A stretch of 64,000 nt of DNA. Origin: Macrococcus carouselicus (GTDB taxonomy: Bacteria; Bacillota; Bacilli; Staphylococcales; Staphylococcaceae). The notes beneath the pieces were generated by a model. It ran no database searches. It saw only the letters and a list, made by a program, of their open reading frames with translations, and was not told where the DNA came from. Below are positions 56,375 through 63,819 of this stretch, piece after piece; the first letter of the stretch is position 1, and every line of letters starts with the position of its first letter. The DNA lies in the NCBI RefSeq assembly GCF_004359515.1, contig NZ_SCWD01000001.1:434001-498000 (forward strand). Direction: 5' to 3'. The position numbers were made by a program, and so were the translations under genes.

Positions 56375-57124
56375 ATGAAAGAACAGATCTTAAAACTGAT
56401 ATTCGCCGGTTTCTCCACCAGACAGCTGCATCAGTATTACAGACAGTTCGGCTGTTTTGATTTTGTATCGGCCAAATACGAGATGCTCTTACGTGATAAG
56501 CAGCATAATAGTCTGAATACCAAGCTGAATCGACTGAAGGACATCGATAGCAGTCAGATCAGATATAACCTGGAAAGAGATCTCATTAAAACAATGTTCT
56601 ATGATGAGGAAGACTATCCTGCATTACTCAAAGAAATATATGATTTCCCTTTTGTTCTCTTCTACCGGGGTGACAGCCGGCTGTTTAAGCAGCCGGCTCT
56701 TGCTGTGGTGGGGGGGCGCGAACGCACCAGCTATACGACTGCTGTCCTTGAGCGCCTTATGCCAGAACTCGTTCCAGACTTAACCGTTGTCAGCGGCCTG
56801 GCAAAGGGGACTGATGCAGATGCACATCTCGCTGCTATGAAGCACGGGGGTTCAACAATCGGTGTCCTCGGCTTCGGTCATCTGCACCATTACCCGGAGG
56901 AGACGGCCTTACTCAGACGACATATGGAGACGCATCAGCTTGTCGTCAGCGAATATCCGCCCTATGCAGGCCCGAAGTCCTGGCAGTTTCCTGAACGGAA
57001 CAGACTGATCAGCGGACTTGCGCAGGGTGTTCTTGTTATAGAATCGAAAAAGAGAAGCGGCAGTCTCATCACGCTTGACCAGGCACTCGATGTCGGAAAA
57101 TTTATTACTATACAAAACTCTTGA
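56375..57124 (+). pseudogene. dprA: DNA-processing protein DprA, truncated at the C-terminus
   Basis: DprA protects incoming single-stranded DNA and loads RecA during transformation. The Rossmann-like core is intact: LAVVGGRERTSYTTAVLE, VVSGLAKGTDADAHLAAM, GVLGFGHLHHYP and the FPERNRLISGLAQGVLVIES block. After GSLITLDQALDVG the sequence leaves the family pattern (normally basic residues, then a V-Y/F-A-x-P-G motif and about 35 more residues) and stops six codons later. The product is 249 aa instead of about 290. The break coincides with a sharp drop in G+C, which points to an element inserted in the gene. GAGGTG at 56363-56368 supports the ATG at 56375. Residual function is uncertain. Confidence 0.85.
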
Positions 57125-57150
57125 TAATCTCAATGTTATCAAGGGTTTTC
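57118..57150 (+). terminator. Terminator at the dprA break
   Basis: CTCTTGATAA (57118-57127) pairs with TTATCAAGGG (57136-57145, one G-U) and is followed by TTTTCTT. The truncated dprA stop lies in its left arm, so this hairpin likely belongs to the element's left end. Confidence 0.75.
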
Positions 57151-57286
57151 TTATATATTGAAATATGCTGAATAATGTGAGAAAAGAAATATGCTGTTAT
57201 GAGTATAGTATAAAAGTTGTCTATGATTGTAATTATTAATATAATTTAGTTATATTATAATTTCGATTACAAAGGGGATAGAGATT

Positions 57287-57562
57287 ATGTTTTCACAAGA
57301 TGATACTACATATGAATTAAAACTAAATAGTTCTTATACTGTTAATCAATTAAGAGATTACTTTAATAGAAATAAAAACTTATTGTACTTATCTGATGAT
57401 TTTGAAACATTGAATGAACTTTATCAGAAGAATATTAATGATGAAATTATTGTTGCAGATATACTTAAAGCCTTCAATGATAGTATGGTAAGTAATATTG
57501 TATCTTATGGAGTTGTATCTAATAATTCTACTGACATTTATATTTTGAAATTGAAAAAATAA
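57287..57562 (+). CDS. Small protein of unknown function in AT-rich element
   Basis: This 91-aa acidic protein is the first gene inside the AT-rich region. It is rich in Asn, Asp and Leu and has no signal peptide, helix or motif I recognise; DDFETLNELYQKNINDE looks helical. AAAGGGG precedes the ATG, a TATAAT box lies at 57256-57261, and the stop overlaps the next start (TAATG), so the two are a coupled pair. Phage-like origin is inferred from position and base composition only. Confidence 0.7.
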   Translation: MFSQDDTTYELKLNSSYTVNQLRDYFNRNKNLLYLSDDFETLNELYQKNINDEIIVADILKAFNDSMVSNIVSYGVVSNNSTDIYILKLKK

Positions 57563-57792
57563 TGAACAACGACAACAAACTCATCATTTTAAATTGTATC
57601 AAGAATAATATCAATCCTAGAGATTATAATCTTAAAGATAATGAAACAAGAAAAGTTATTAAGCTGCTTTTAGAATGTGGATTCATCATTAAGAATAGTG
57701 ATGATAAATCTGTGCTATTTCAAAATGGATCATTAAAAAAATTTAAATTAACTGAAGCTGGTGAAGAATATCTGAATGAGAAAAGGGGATAA
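57562..57792 (+). CDS. Small winged-helix-like protein
   Basis: This 76-aa protein resembles a single winged helix: helices in LIILNCIKNNINPRDYN, a KVIKLLLECGFI recognition-helix region, and a hairpin ending KFKLTEAGEEYLNEKRG. The L-T-x-x-G-x-x-Y-L ending is common in phage YjcQ-like and archaeal-type winged helices. It could bind DNA. It is coupled to the gene before it. Confidence 0.6.
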   Translation: MNNDNKLIILNCIKNNINPRDYNLKDNETRKVIKLLLECGFIIKNSDDKSVLFQNGSLKKFKLTEAGEEYLNEKRG

Positions 57793-57796
57793 AGAT

Positions 57797-57865
57797 ATGT
57801 TCTATAGCAATCTTAAAGTTGATAGAAGATTAAAATCAATTCTATCACTCATAGCAACACAGTAA
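57797..57865 (+). pseudogene. Start of a truncated gene (22 codons)
   Basis: A ribosome site and start context (GGGGATAAAGATATG) very similar to that of the 91-aa gene at 57287 leads into 22 codons, MFYSNLKVDRRLKSILSLIA, ending at TAA 57863-57865. It looks like the 5' remnant of a gene or a duplicated leader. Confidence 0.4.
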
Positions 57866-58080
57866 TATCACATTTCAGAACAACTTTTGTTCAGATGACT
57901 CATTCTTCACATTTATAATTAGCGTTCGTTCTGTACAGTCTATTGCGTAAATACAGATTAATAATCAGATGTAATCAGATGATCTATATGATTTTTTGTT
58001 TTAAAAATTTAGAAAACGCAGATTTGCGTTCTCTAGTAATATCAAGCACAAATTTTAATATCCTCAAATGTGAGTGCATT
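57866..58080. other. AT-rich non-coding stretch with small repeats
   Basis: No gene is seen. It contains an imperfect palindrome near 57872-57896 (TCAGAACAA with TTTTGTTCAGA), a tandem copy of AATCAGATG near 57960-57985, and a hairpin AACGCA-gatt-TGCGTT at 58015-58030. Confidence 0.4.
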
Positions 58081-58351
58081 AATTTTTGAGAATGAATATA
58101 AGGACTCAAAAGTTGGCGAACAGTTGCCAAAGATGTAGCTGACATTTTAGGATACAAAGATTCCAACAGAGCTATTAACCAATTAATTGATAATGAAGAC
58201 CGTAAACCGTTGAGCTTCAAGGCTTCGGGCGATACATACGTAAGCTCTAACTTAAAGCACATTTGAAGAGCCACTATTTTTAGCGAAGGATGTGGCTCGT
58301 ATGGGTGTTAATGCAGTCTCGCAAACTGATAGCTATTTCACTCACAATTAA
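58081..58351 (+). pseudogene. Fragments of a phage antirepressor (Bro-N type)
   Basis: Frame one (58123-58266) reads VAKDVADILGYKDSNRAINQ, then DNEDRKPLSFKASGDTYVSS. This is the N-terminal Bro-N domain of phage antirepressors, lacking its start and first residues. After a one-base shift a second frame (58262-58351) reads EEPLFLAKDVARMGV, another antirepressor-like piece, then stops. No intact antirepressor can be made. The locus looks like a scar of recombination between phage genes. Confidence 0.65.
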
Positions 58352-58435
58352 TATGAGGGATCTTTTTTTAATAATAATATTTTAAAAATGATTTGAATAT
58401 TATCACTTGTTTCGACAATCTAATTAGAAGCGTTA

Positions 58436-58552
58436 AAATGTAGTAAGTGTGGAGAAGTTAAATTAGCTGTGGATGATAGATATTTTAGAAAGAATTCCAG
58501 TAGTAAAGATGGATTGCGTTCCATTTGTAAAGCATGCCAATCGGAAAAATAA
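58436..58552 (+). pseudogene. Zinc-ribbon fragment, probably from a phage nuclease
   Basis: The frame reads KCSKCGEVKLAVDDRYFRKN and then RSICKACQSEK before a stop. Two CxxC pairs form the zinc ribbon typical of the N-terminus of phage or homing nucleases of the HNH/PD-(D/E)XK kinds. There is no start codon with ribosome site and nothing follows, so it is a fragment. It may belong to the same decayed gene as the nuclease piece at 58721. Confidence 0.5.
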
Positions 58553-58592
58553 GTGTATTTTGGTCGAGTATTCAATAATTCCTTTGGTTAAA

Positions 58593-59050
58593 CCGTAATC
58601 TATATAGAACAACTTAATGTAGAAAATGTGAAAATAGTTAAATCCGCACTTTTGTTGGTATTTCAAAGGTTAAAAATGCAATTCTATATGAGACACCTTG
58701 TATGTCGAAATAAATAAAATGTGCAATCTATTGGTATTTTAAGACCCCCAAAAACTAACAAGAGGTTGAAATTTGATTTTGCTATTTTTAATAAAAATAA
58801 AGAATTAATTTTATTGATTGAATATGATGGAATACAACACTTTCAAGAAGTTGGTTTTTTTGGTGGGCAAGATGAATTAAAAATAAGACAGTATAGAGAT
58901 GAAATTAAAAATAATTATTGTTTAAACAACCAAATTCCTTTAGTAAGAATTCCTTATTATGAAGAAGATAACATAGAAAGTATATTAAAAAACAATGATA
59001 TTTTAAAAACTCTTTGATTTTTAAGTCCTTCATCCGTAATCTATTTAGAA
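58593..59050 (+). repeat. 17-bp direct repeats flanking the nuclease fragment
   Basis: CCGTAATCTATATAGAA at 58593-58609 recurs at 59034-59050 with one mismatch (A to T). The copies enclose the nuclease fragment and are not part of any gene seen. Confidence 0.6.
58721..59017 (+). pseudogene. C-terminal domain of a restriction-like (Vsr/PD-(D/E)XK-type) endonuclease
   Basis: The 98-codon frame reads LKFDFAIFNKNKELILLIEYDGIQHF, then RQYRDEIKNNYCLNNQIPLVRIPYYEEDN (residue runs given in parts: key parts are FDFAIF, IEYDGIQHF, IPLVRIPYY). This is the nuclease domain found at the C-terminus of large phage and mobilome proteins with repeated zinc-finger segments. The expected N-terminal parts are absent or lie in shifted frames upstream, and the GTG at 58721 has no good ribosome site. 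It is flanked by a 17-base direct repeat. Most likely a decayed gene; a short active protein is not excluded. Confidence 0.55.
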
Positions 59051-59193
59051 GGATATAAAATATCGCTTTTACATCAAAAAAAGGACTACTCACATTCATA
59101 TAGTATATGAGTAGGTTATTTCTTTCCTTCATTTTTATAATTTGTTTTTCGATTTCATATTTACAAAACCTCCTTATATTTTATTTTTCATTT

Positions 59194-59223
59194 GAAGCAC
59201 TGTTATATGTGCTTCTTTTTTTT
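59194..59223 (+). terminator. Terminator ahead of the 67-aa gene
   Basis: GAAGCAC (59194-59200) pairs with GTGCTTC (59209-59215) around an eight-base loop and is followed by eight Ts. Confidence 0.8.
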
Positions 59224-59300
59224 GAATTATAAAAGTGTAAAGGAGTACTTACATATCAAGCATAACAAAAGATATATAAATTTCAGAAAGGAGATTCAGA

Positions 59301-59504
59301 ATGATTAAATTAGATTACAATGCAGCAGTTAGAAAGCAGATGAATCAATTTATTAAAGACAACTTTAGTCCATCACTGAAAGTTATTGCAAAGGAGATAT
59401 CAATTAACTATACAATGTTTGCTGATTGGTATCGAGGTGATCGTAATGTTGGAGATGCTACATTAAAGAAAATTGAAAAGTTTTTAAGAAATCACACAAA
59501 ATAA
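59301..59504 (+). CDS. Small helix-turn-helix-like protein
   Basis: This 67-aa basic protein could be a compact DNA-binding domain. LKVIAKEISINYTMFADWYRG reads like helices 2 and 3 of an XRE-type fold, followed by DATLKKIEKFLRNH. A good GAAAGGAG ribosome site precedes the ATG. It has a second small gene 17 bases downstream. A role as a small phage or plasmid regulator is inference. Confidence 0.65.
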   Translation: MIKLDYNAAVRKQMNQFIKDNFSPSLKVIAKEISINYTMFADWYRGDRNVGDATLKKIEKFLRNHTK

Positions 59505-59521
59505 AACAGGAGTTGTTCTAA

Positions 59522-59713
59522 ATGAAAAGTAAAAAATATGAAATGACAAATAAAGCATTAGAATCATTTGAGAGAATGAAGCAAGAAATGAATAAAGTAG
59601 AAAGTATTTCAAACGAGATGTTAGTTCAACTAGAAGAAATGAGAAGTAGTTTTAAAAGTTCACAAAACTGTCACAAATATGACGTTTATTTAGAGTCAAC
59701 AAATACATACTAG
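59522..59713 (+). CDS. Small coiled-coil protein
   Basis: This 63-aa protein is charged and probably helical: ALESFERMKQEMNKVESISN and QLEEMRSSF have heptad-like spacing. CAGGAG precedes the ATG. No family is recognised. Confidence 0.6.
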   Translation: MKSKKYEMTNKALESFERMKQEMNKVESISNEMLVQLEEMRSSFKSSQNCHKYDVYLESTNTY

Positions 59714-59917
59714 CAAATTATAAGAATATCGGCACAAGCAAAGCAAAGAACGCTTTGTTGCACCTCTTATTGATTCACAAGTGAGCAAAGGACGCTCATT
59801 GTTCATCAAGAAAACAAATAAAAATTTTTCATTGAAACTGACAGCTTGCTGGAAGTTGAAATGCAGAGTTAGTTTGTGAGCGGTCTTTGCGAACAAATCT
59901 AACGATATAAGGAAAAA
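59714..59917. other. Gap before the double-hairpin region
   Basis: No gene is supported. The part from 59714 to 59900 has slightly higher G+C than its surroundings. ATATAAGGA at about 59905-59913 is the first of three copies of the same ribosome-site-like sequence. Confidence 0.4.
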
Positions 59918-59959
59918 ATGATTCCCACCCCTAGTTTACCTAATAATATCTATATTTAA
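59918..59959 (+). other. Putative 13-codon leader ORF inside hairpin 1
   Basis: ATATAAGGA is followed after four bases by ATG and 12 more codons (MIPTPSLPNNIYI), then TAA. The codons lie in the left arm and loop of a long hairpin, an arrangement seen in translation-controlled leaders. No proof that it is translated. Confidence 0.3.
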
Positions 59960-59992
59960 AAAGGTTTTATTAGGTAGAAGGGGGGTGGGAAT
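59921..59992 (+). promoter_or_regulatory. Long imperfect hairpin 1 upstream of the 484-aa gene
   Basis: The outer stem ATTCCCACCCC (59921-59931) pairs perfectly with GGGGTGGGAAT (59982-59992). The inner stem TACCTAATAA (59937-59946) pairs perfectly with TTATTAGGTA (59967-59976). A five-by-five internal loop and a 20-base apical loop complete it. It has no T run, so it is not an ordinary terminator. Confidence 0.75.
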
Positions 59993-60017
59993 TAAAACAT
60001 TAAAATATAAGGAAGAT

Positions 60018-60026
60018 ATGCAATAG
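60018..60026 (+). other. Putative two-codon ORF (Met-Gln-stop) before hairpin 2
   Basis: The second copy of the ribosome-site-like ATATAAGGA (about 60005-60013) is followed by ATG CAA TAG. The stop codon lies in the left arm of hairpin 2. A start-stop element of this kind could hold a ribosome at the hairpin; speculative. Confidence 0.25.
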
Positions 60027-60088
60027 GGTACGAAGTTGGTTTTATAGTTATATATATATTATTAATAAAGCCAACTTTGTACCCTATT
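60022..60088 (+). promoter_or_regulatory. 24-bp hairpin 2 upstream of the 484-aa gene
   Basis: AATAGGGTAC at 60022-60031 begins a 24-position stem (60022-60045 with 60065-60088) that as RNA has only two G-U pairs and no mismatches. The loop is 19 AT-rich bases. It ends 29 bases before the start of the 484-aa gene, and the third ATATAAGGA copy follows it. It could be an mRNA switch, an RNase III substrate or a replication-origin structure. Confidence 0.75.
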
Positions 60089-60117
60089 AAAAACATTAAA
60101 ATATAAGGAGTTTTTAT

Positions 60118-61572
60118 ATGACAATTGTAATTATTAAAATCAAACGTAGAGAAGTACTAGTAGATATAGAAAAGGTAAAAGAGTTAGAAGGTCAAAAGGA
60201 TGTCACTTTTAATGAAATTTGTAGAGTGTTCGATAATCATACATATGAAACGAAAGTAGTATTAAATAAAAAAGTTAATACAAACATCAGAGCTTCTATT
60301 TGGACAACTTATTATCAATTTTTTGAGAGTGTTGAAGAGTATAAGAATCCAAAGAATAAAAAGCAGTTATTATATAAAATAGGTAAGTTACATAATCCAG
60401 ATGGGCAACCGTTGGTTAGAATTGAAAACAAAAATGGACAACCACTCAGCGATTTTACAGCTCACTTAGAAGCATTAGTGTTATTGAGTCTAGAATACAA
60501 CTTGTTACCCGCTGAAGAAAAAACAATCAACAAATGGGTTGAGCATTTTGGATTAGTTAACGAGAATCAAATTAAGAATTATAATACATTAAAGTACAAT
60601 GGTAACGAATATACAATTCTTAAAGCTGTAAGAAAAAATGTGGATACAATGATTGAAGTGATTGATTTTGATGGTGAATTAATTAAAAGACAATTATCAG
60701 ACGATGAAATTTTAGCTAAGGTTAGTGAGATGTTTTACTCAATTGATACAGTAGCAGCAAGATTATCTGGTGTTTTAGATCGTTTAGATAAACATAAGTT
60801 GATAGAACATCATAAAGGTTACACATACGCTGTGATTAAAGCTAAGACTGAAAAAAAGAAAAAGTTAACTAAGGAAGAGCAAGAATTAGAACAATACTAT
60901 AAAGAAGAAAAAGAAAAATGGTTAGCTGATTTGAGTTCTGATGAAAGATATGAAATTGAACAACAAGAGTTGAAGAAAAATAAGAATCAAATATTTAAAT
61001 TAGATTCAACTGAAAAATCAAACTTAACAGCTTTGAAATTGGACGTTAAAAAAGAAATTGAATTAATGAAAGAACACGAACAAAAAGTTAATAGATTCAC
61101 AAGTGTTCAATTAACATCCAATAAATTAAAAGTAGAAGGGTTAGTAAATGAAAAAGGTGAAACGAATTATTATGATTATACTTTCGAGACAAGTACTATT
61201 AATAGATTCTTCACTAATAAAGAGTTAAACAGATATTTAGACAAGCATAAAGATGTTAAACAAGTTTATGAGCAAGGAGTAGAAGAAGTAGTCAACAAGT
61301 ATAATGATTTGAGGTTAGAACATCTAGTCAAGTGGTTTGAAAAGAAGTGTTTAAATAATTTGAGTAATATTGAAGAGTTAAAATTTAATGAATCAACAGC
61401 ATTTGGAAGTCAAGAAGCGATTGAATTATTGAAATTAAATCATGAATTCAACAAGATGAAGATCATAAAATTGCAAGAAGAATACTTAGAATTCGGTAAA
61501 AGATTAGCAGAAGTAATGTTGCTTGATAAGTATCGAGTTAGCGTTAATATAAATAAAATAGCTACAAATTAA
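60118..61572 (+). CDS. Unknown 484-aa protein of the AT-rich element
   Basis: I do not recognise this protein. It is cytosolic, highly charged and mostly helical. The N-terminal part (about 1-200) is mixed alpha/beta and contains WTTYYQFFESVEEY and FTAHLEALVLLSLEYNLLP. Residues about 200-245 (SIDTVAARLSGVLDRLDKHK, then LIEHHKGYTYAV) resemble a winged helix. From about 250 there is a Lys/Glu-rich coiled-coil region, then a C-terminal helical domain. The plan, an N-terminal domain with a winged helix and coiled coil, would fit a replication initiator or DNA-organising protein, but no catalytic motif is seen. It is preceded by two long hairpins and followed by a weak terminator. Confidence 0.8.
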   Translation: MTIVIIKIKRREVLVDIEKVKELEGQKDVTFNEICRVFDNHTYETKVVLNKKVNTNIRASIWTTYYQFFESVEEYKNPKNKKQLLYKIGKLHNPDGQPLVRIENKNGQPLSDFTAHLEALVLLSLEYNLLPAEEKTINKWVEHFGLVNENQIKNYNTLKYNGNEYTILKAVRKNVDTMIEVIDFDGELIKRQLSDDEILAKVSEMFYSIDTVAARLSGVLDRLDKHKLIEHHKGYTYAVIKAKTEKKKKLTKEEQELEQYYKEEKEKWLADLSSDERYEIEQQELKKNKNQIFKLDSTEKSNLTALKLDVKKEIELMKEHEQKVNRFTSVQLTSNKLKVEGLVNEKGETNYYDYTFETSTINRFFTNKELNRYLDKHKDVKQVYEQGVEEVVNKYNDLRLEHLVKWFEKKCLNNLSNIEELKFNESTAFGSQEAIELLKLNHEFNKMKIIKLQEEYLEFGKRLAEVMLLDKYRVSVNINKIATN

Positions 61573-61585
61573 TCTATACATACTG

Positions 61586-61618
61586 AGCAGATTATAAAAC
61601 GTCTGCTTATAATTTTTT
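61586..61618 (+). terminator. Weak terminator after the 484-aa gene
   Basis: AGCAGA (61586-61591) pairs with TCTGCT (61602-61607), followed by TATAATTTTTT. Confidence 0.5.
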
Positions 61619-61743
61619 GAGTATAACTTATAAAGAACATCATACTTACGCCATTATTATTTAATACTATTATAACATTAGACACATGATTTATCAATTA
61701 TTAAGTACAAATATAAAAATAAATTTAAGGACGGTAATTAATT

Positions 61744-62340
61744 ATGAAAAACAATACAGAAATCAAATCACAAGCACAGAAAGAATTAGAAATGTTAGTA
61801 AGCAGAAATGAAGCAACTATCTATCATCGAGCAAAGATGACTGATATTTATATCACAATGTATGGAGCTGTATATAGTCATCATCGAGGTACAGGAAGAG
61901 TAAAGAAACGAGCATTAACGCTGCATAAAAAGTCAGGATATTACAGAATTACGATTGATAACAAGCCGATTGAAATTCACCGCATGGTTGCTGAGAAGTT
62001 CGTACTTAATACAAATCCTGAAAAATTTAATGTGGTCGATCATATTAGTGCTAACTATGCTGAAACATCTGAAGAAGCTTTTGAATGTAGAAAAAATAAT
62101 GATTACAGAAATTTACGCTGGACAGACGCCACAGGGAACATGAAATTTGCACATGAGAATGGACTGACAGATAAGCTTGTGAACATTAATAGATTATTAA
62201 CAATTGAGCAAGCATTAGAAGTTAGAGCTAAATATGCGACAGGAGATTATACTCAAGCAGAGTTAGCAAAAGAATATGGTGTACGCAGTAATGTGATGAG
62301 TAATCTTTTGAATAACAAAACATACCAAAATATAGGTTGA
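61744..62340 (+). CDS. HNH homing-type endonuclease
   Basis: This 198-aa protein has the HNH_3 pattern of phage free-standing homing endonucleases: KSGYYRITIDNKPIEIHRMVAEKFV (key residues H-R-M-V-A), then NVVDHISANYAETSE with the His and acid, then NDYRNLRWTDATGNMK with the Asn-Leu-Arg-Trp motif. After about 150 a helix-turn-helix follows (TQAELAKEYGVRSNVMSNLL), which probably contacts the target. Ribosome site AAGGACGG. The position between two large element genes fits a nuclease that invaded the element. Confidence 0.85.
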   Translation: MKNNTEIKSQAQKELEMLVSRNEATIYHRAKMTDIYITMYGAVYSHHRGTGRVKKRALTLHKKSGYYRITIDNKPIEIHRMVAEKFVLNTNPEKFNVVDHISANYAETSEEAFECRKNNDYRNLRWTDATGNMKFAHENGLTDKLVNINRLLTIEQALEVRAKYATGDYTQAELAKEYGVRSNVMSNLLNNKTYQNIG

Positions 62341-62400
62341 TTTAATAATACTAAATTAAATACTTAAAAATAAAAAATAAAATATAAGGACGGAATAACA

Positions 62401-63819
62401 TTGAATACAAATCATAAAAATATTGAAGAATTAGTTGAATATCATTTTGAAATAGTGAAGAAACCTTTCAAAGCTGGCAAGACAGGGGAAGAATCAGTAG
62501 CTGGTGTACTGGAGCTGAAAGGTGAAAAATTATTAAAAGAAGATAGAAATAGCAAAGATAGAAGAGCAAGTTTAGCTAAGTTTTATTTAAAGTTAAAAAA
62601 GAAGTATGCTTTTAAGATGGACTATCCAGAAGACTTCATTCAAGTATTTAGTATGCTGTTTGTTGAAGCATGTTATCAACTTGATAAGCTAGAAGCATTA
62701 GATGAGCTATTAGCTGATGATATATTGTATAACACGAGAATGAAGTATATTAGAGATCACATTGAACGTTATGTGATTGTTGAAGTCAATCCTCATGCTA
62801 AGAGAGTTATGATTGGTACTGATGATAATAATAAAGCAATAGTTAAAACGATTGAAATAGAGTACGCTAGTGTTAATAGTTTAGTACAGAATGAAGAAGG
62901 TCATAAGAGTGAGCTAGTTGATAGTTTGAACGAAGAGAATCAATTATTTAAAAGTGGAAGACAAGCTACATACAATCATTTTCTTCAGTACTTTTTAGAG
63001 AATAAAGAAGATGTACTGACTCAGAAACAATTAGATAAGTATGATAGCTTGAAGAATATTTACACACCACTTTACGATAATAGTAATCAAAGTAGAGCAG
63101 AAAAAGCTGAAATGTATGAGCAAGCTGATATTAGTAAATCTGACTTCAATAAATTCAAGAATAATGTAAAAAGACGTGTCACTAAAAAGTATGAAGAAGA
63201 ATTTGGTACTAATAACAAATGTGGATTTAATACAAAGAATAGAGAGACTACGAGAAGTATATTTGAAGAGTATATTCGATTAGCAGATGATACAGAATGG
63301 ACTTCAGCAAATGAAAGACAGGTTGCTATGAGTCGATATGTTACTCAATATTATGATAGCAGAGAAGAGTTTGAAGTCGTTATTACTGCTAATCTTAGCT
63401 TAGATGAGAAAAAGGAAGTAGTAAGAGCTGTAAAAGGTAAAGACTTATTGAGTCATCGTGTTATCAGACTGATTAAAAGTAATATAGTTGAACATTTAGA
63501 AGCATTTAAGGATATGGAGATTACACCAGCTAAACAAATTTGGGAAGGTTATACTGAATCAACATATGCTGGACTGAAAGATAGTAATGCTAAAGCGTTC
63601 AATCTGAATACGCATGGAGAACTGATTGCAAAAGAATCGGAAGATAAGAAGTTAATGAGAGAACAGAAAGCTAAATATATGGAAGACAGCAAAGGCAGTG
63701 AGTGTAAAACTTACTGTCTTCTTTGTTATCAAGAAAAAGGTGAGCTGAATCTGAAGGTTGATAAAGTATGTACAGTATGTAATAGGAGCGTTAAAAATGG
63801 CATTATACAAGAAATGTAG
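62401..63819 (+). CDS. Unknown 472-aa protein with C-terminal zinc ribbon
   Basis: I do not recognise this protein. It starts with TTG at 62401 behind ATAAGGACGG. It is mostly helical and charged, with no signal or membrane segment. The C-terminal tail has two cysteine pairs (CLLC near residue 440 and CTVC near 460), which suggest a zinc ribbon. The middle part has NKFKNNVKRRVTKKYEEEF, and DEKKEVVRAVKGKDLLSHRV near 340-360. It lies directly before an HNH gene and overlaps it by 23 bases. In phages, HNH genes of this kind often stand next to terminase genes, so the gene may belong to a packaging or late-control region; inference only. Confidence 0.8.
   Translation: MNTNHKNIEELVEYHFEIVKKPFKAGKTGEESVAGVLELKGEKLLKEDRNSKDRRASLAKFYLKLKKKYAFKMDYPEDFIQVFSMLFVEACYQLDKLEALDELLADDILYNTRMKYIRDHIERYVIVEVNPHAKRVMIGTDDNNKAIVKTIEIEYASVNSLVQNEEGHKSELVDSLNEENQLFKSGRQATYNHFLQYFLENKEDVLTQKQLDKYDSLKNIYTPLYDNSNQSRAEKAEMYEQADISKSDFNKFKNNVKRRVTKKYEEEFGTNNKCGFNTKNRETTRSIFEEYIRLADDTEWTSANERQVAMSRYVTQYYDSREEFEVVITANLSLDEKKEVVRAVKGKDLLSHRVIRLIKSNIVEHLEAFKDMEITPAKQIWEGYTESTYAGLKDSNAKAFNLNTHGELIAKESEDKKLMREQKAKYMEDSKGSECKTYCLLCYQEKGELNLKVDKVCTVCNRSVKNGIIQEM

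Noticed and set aside
57984-58274. 96-codon minus-strand frame
   Set aside because: It is antisense to the antirepressor fragment, has no ribosome site and no family resemblance.
58463-58666. 67-codon minus-strand frame in the mosaic region
   Set aside because: No ribosome site, low-complexity AT-rich residues, and it runs against the zinc-ribbon fragment.
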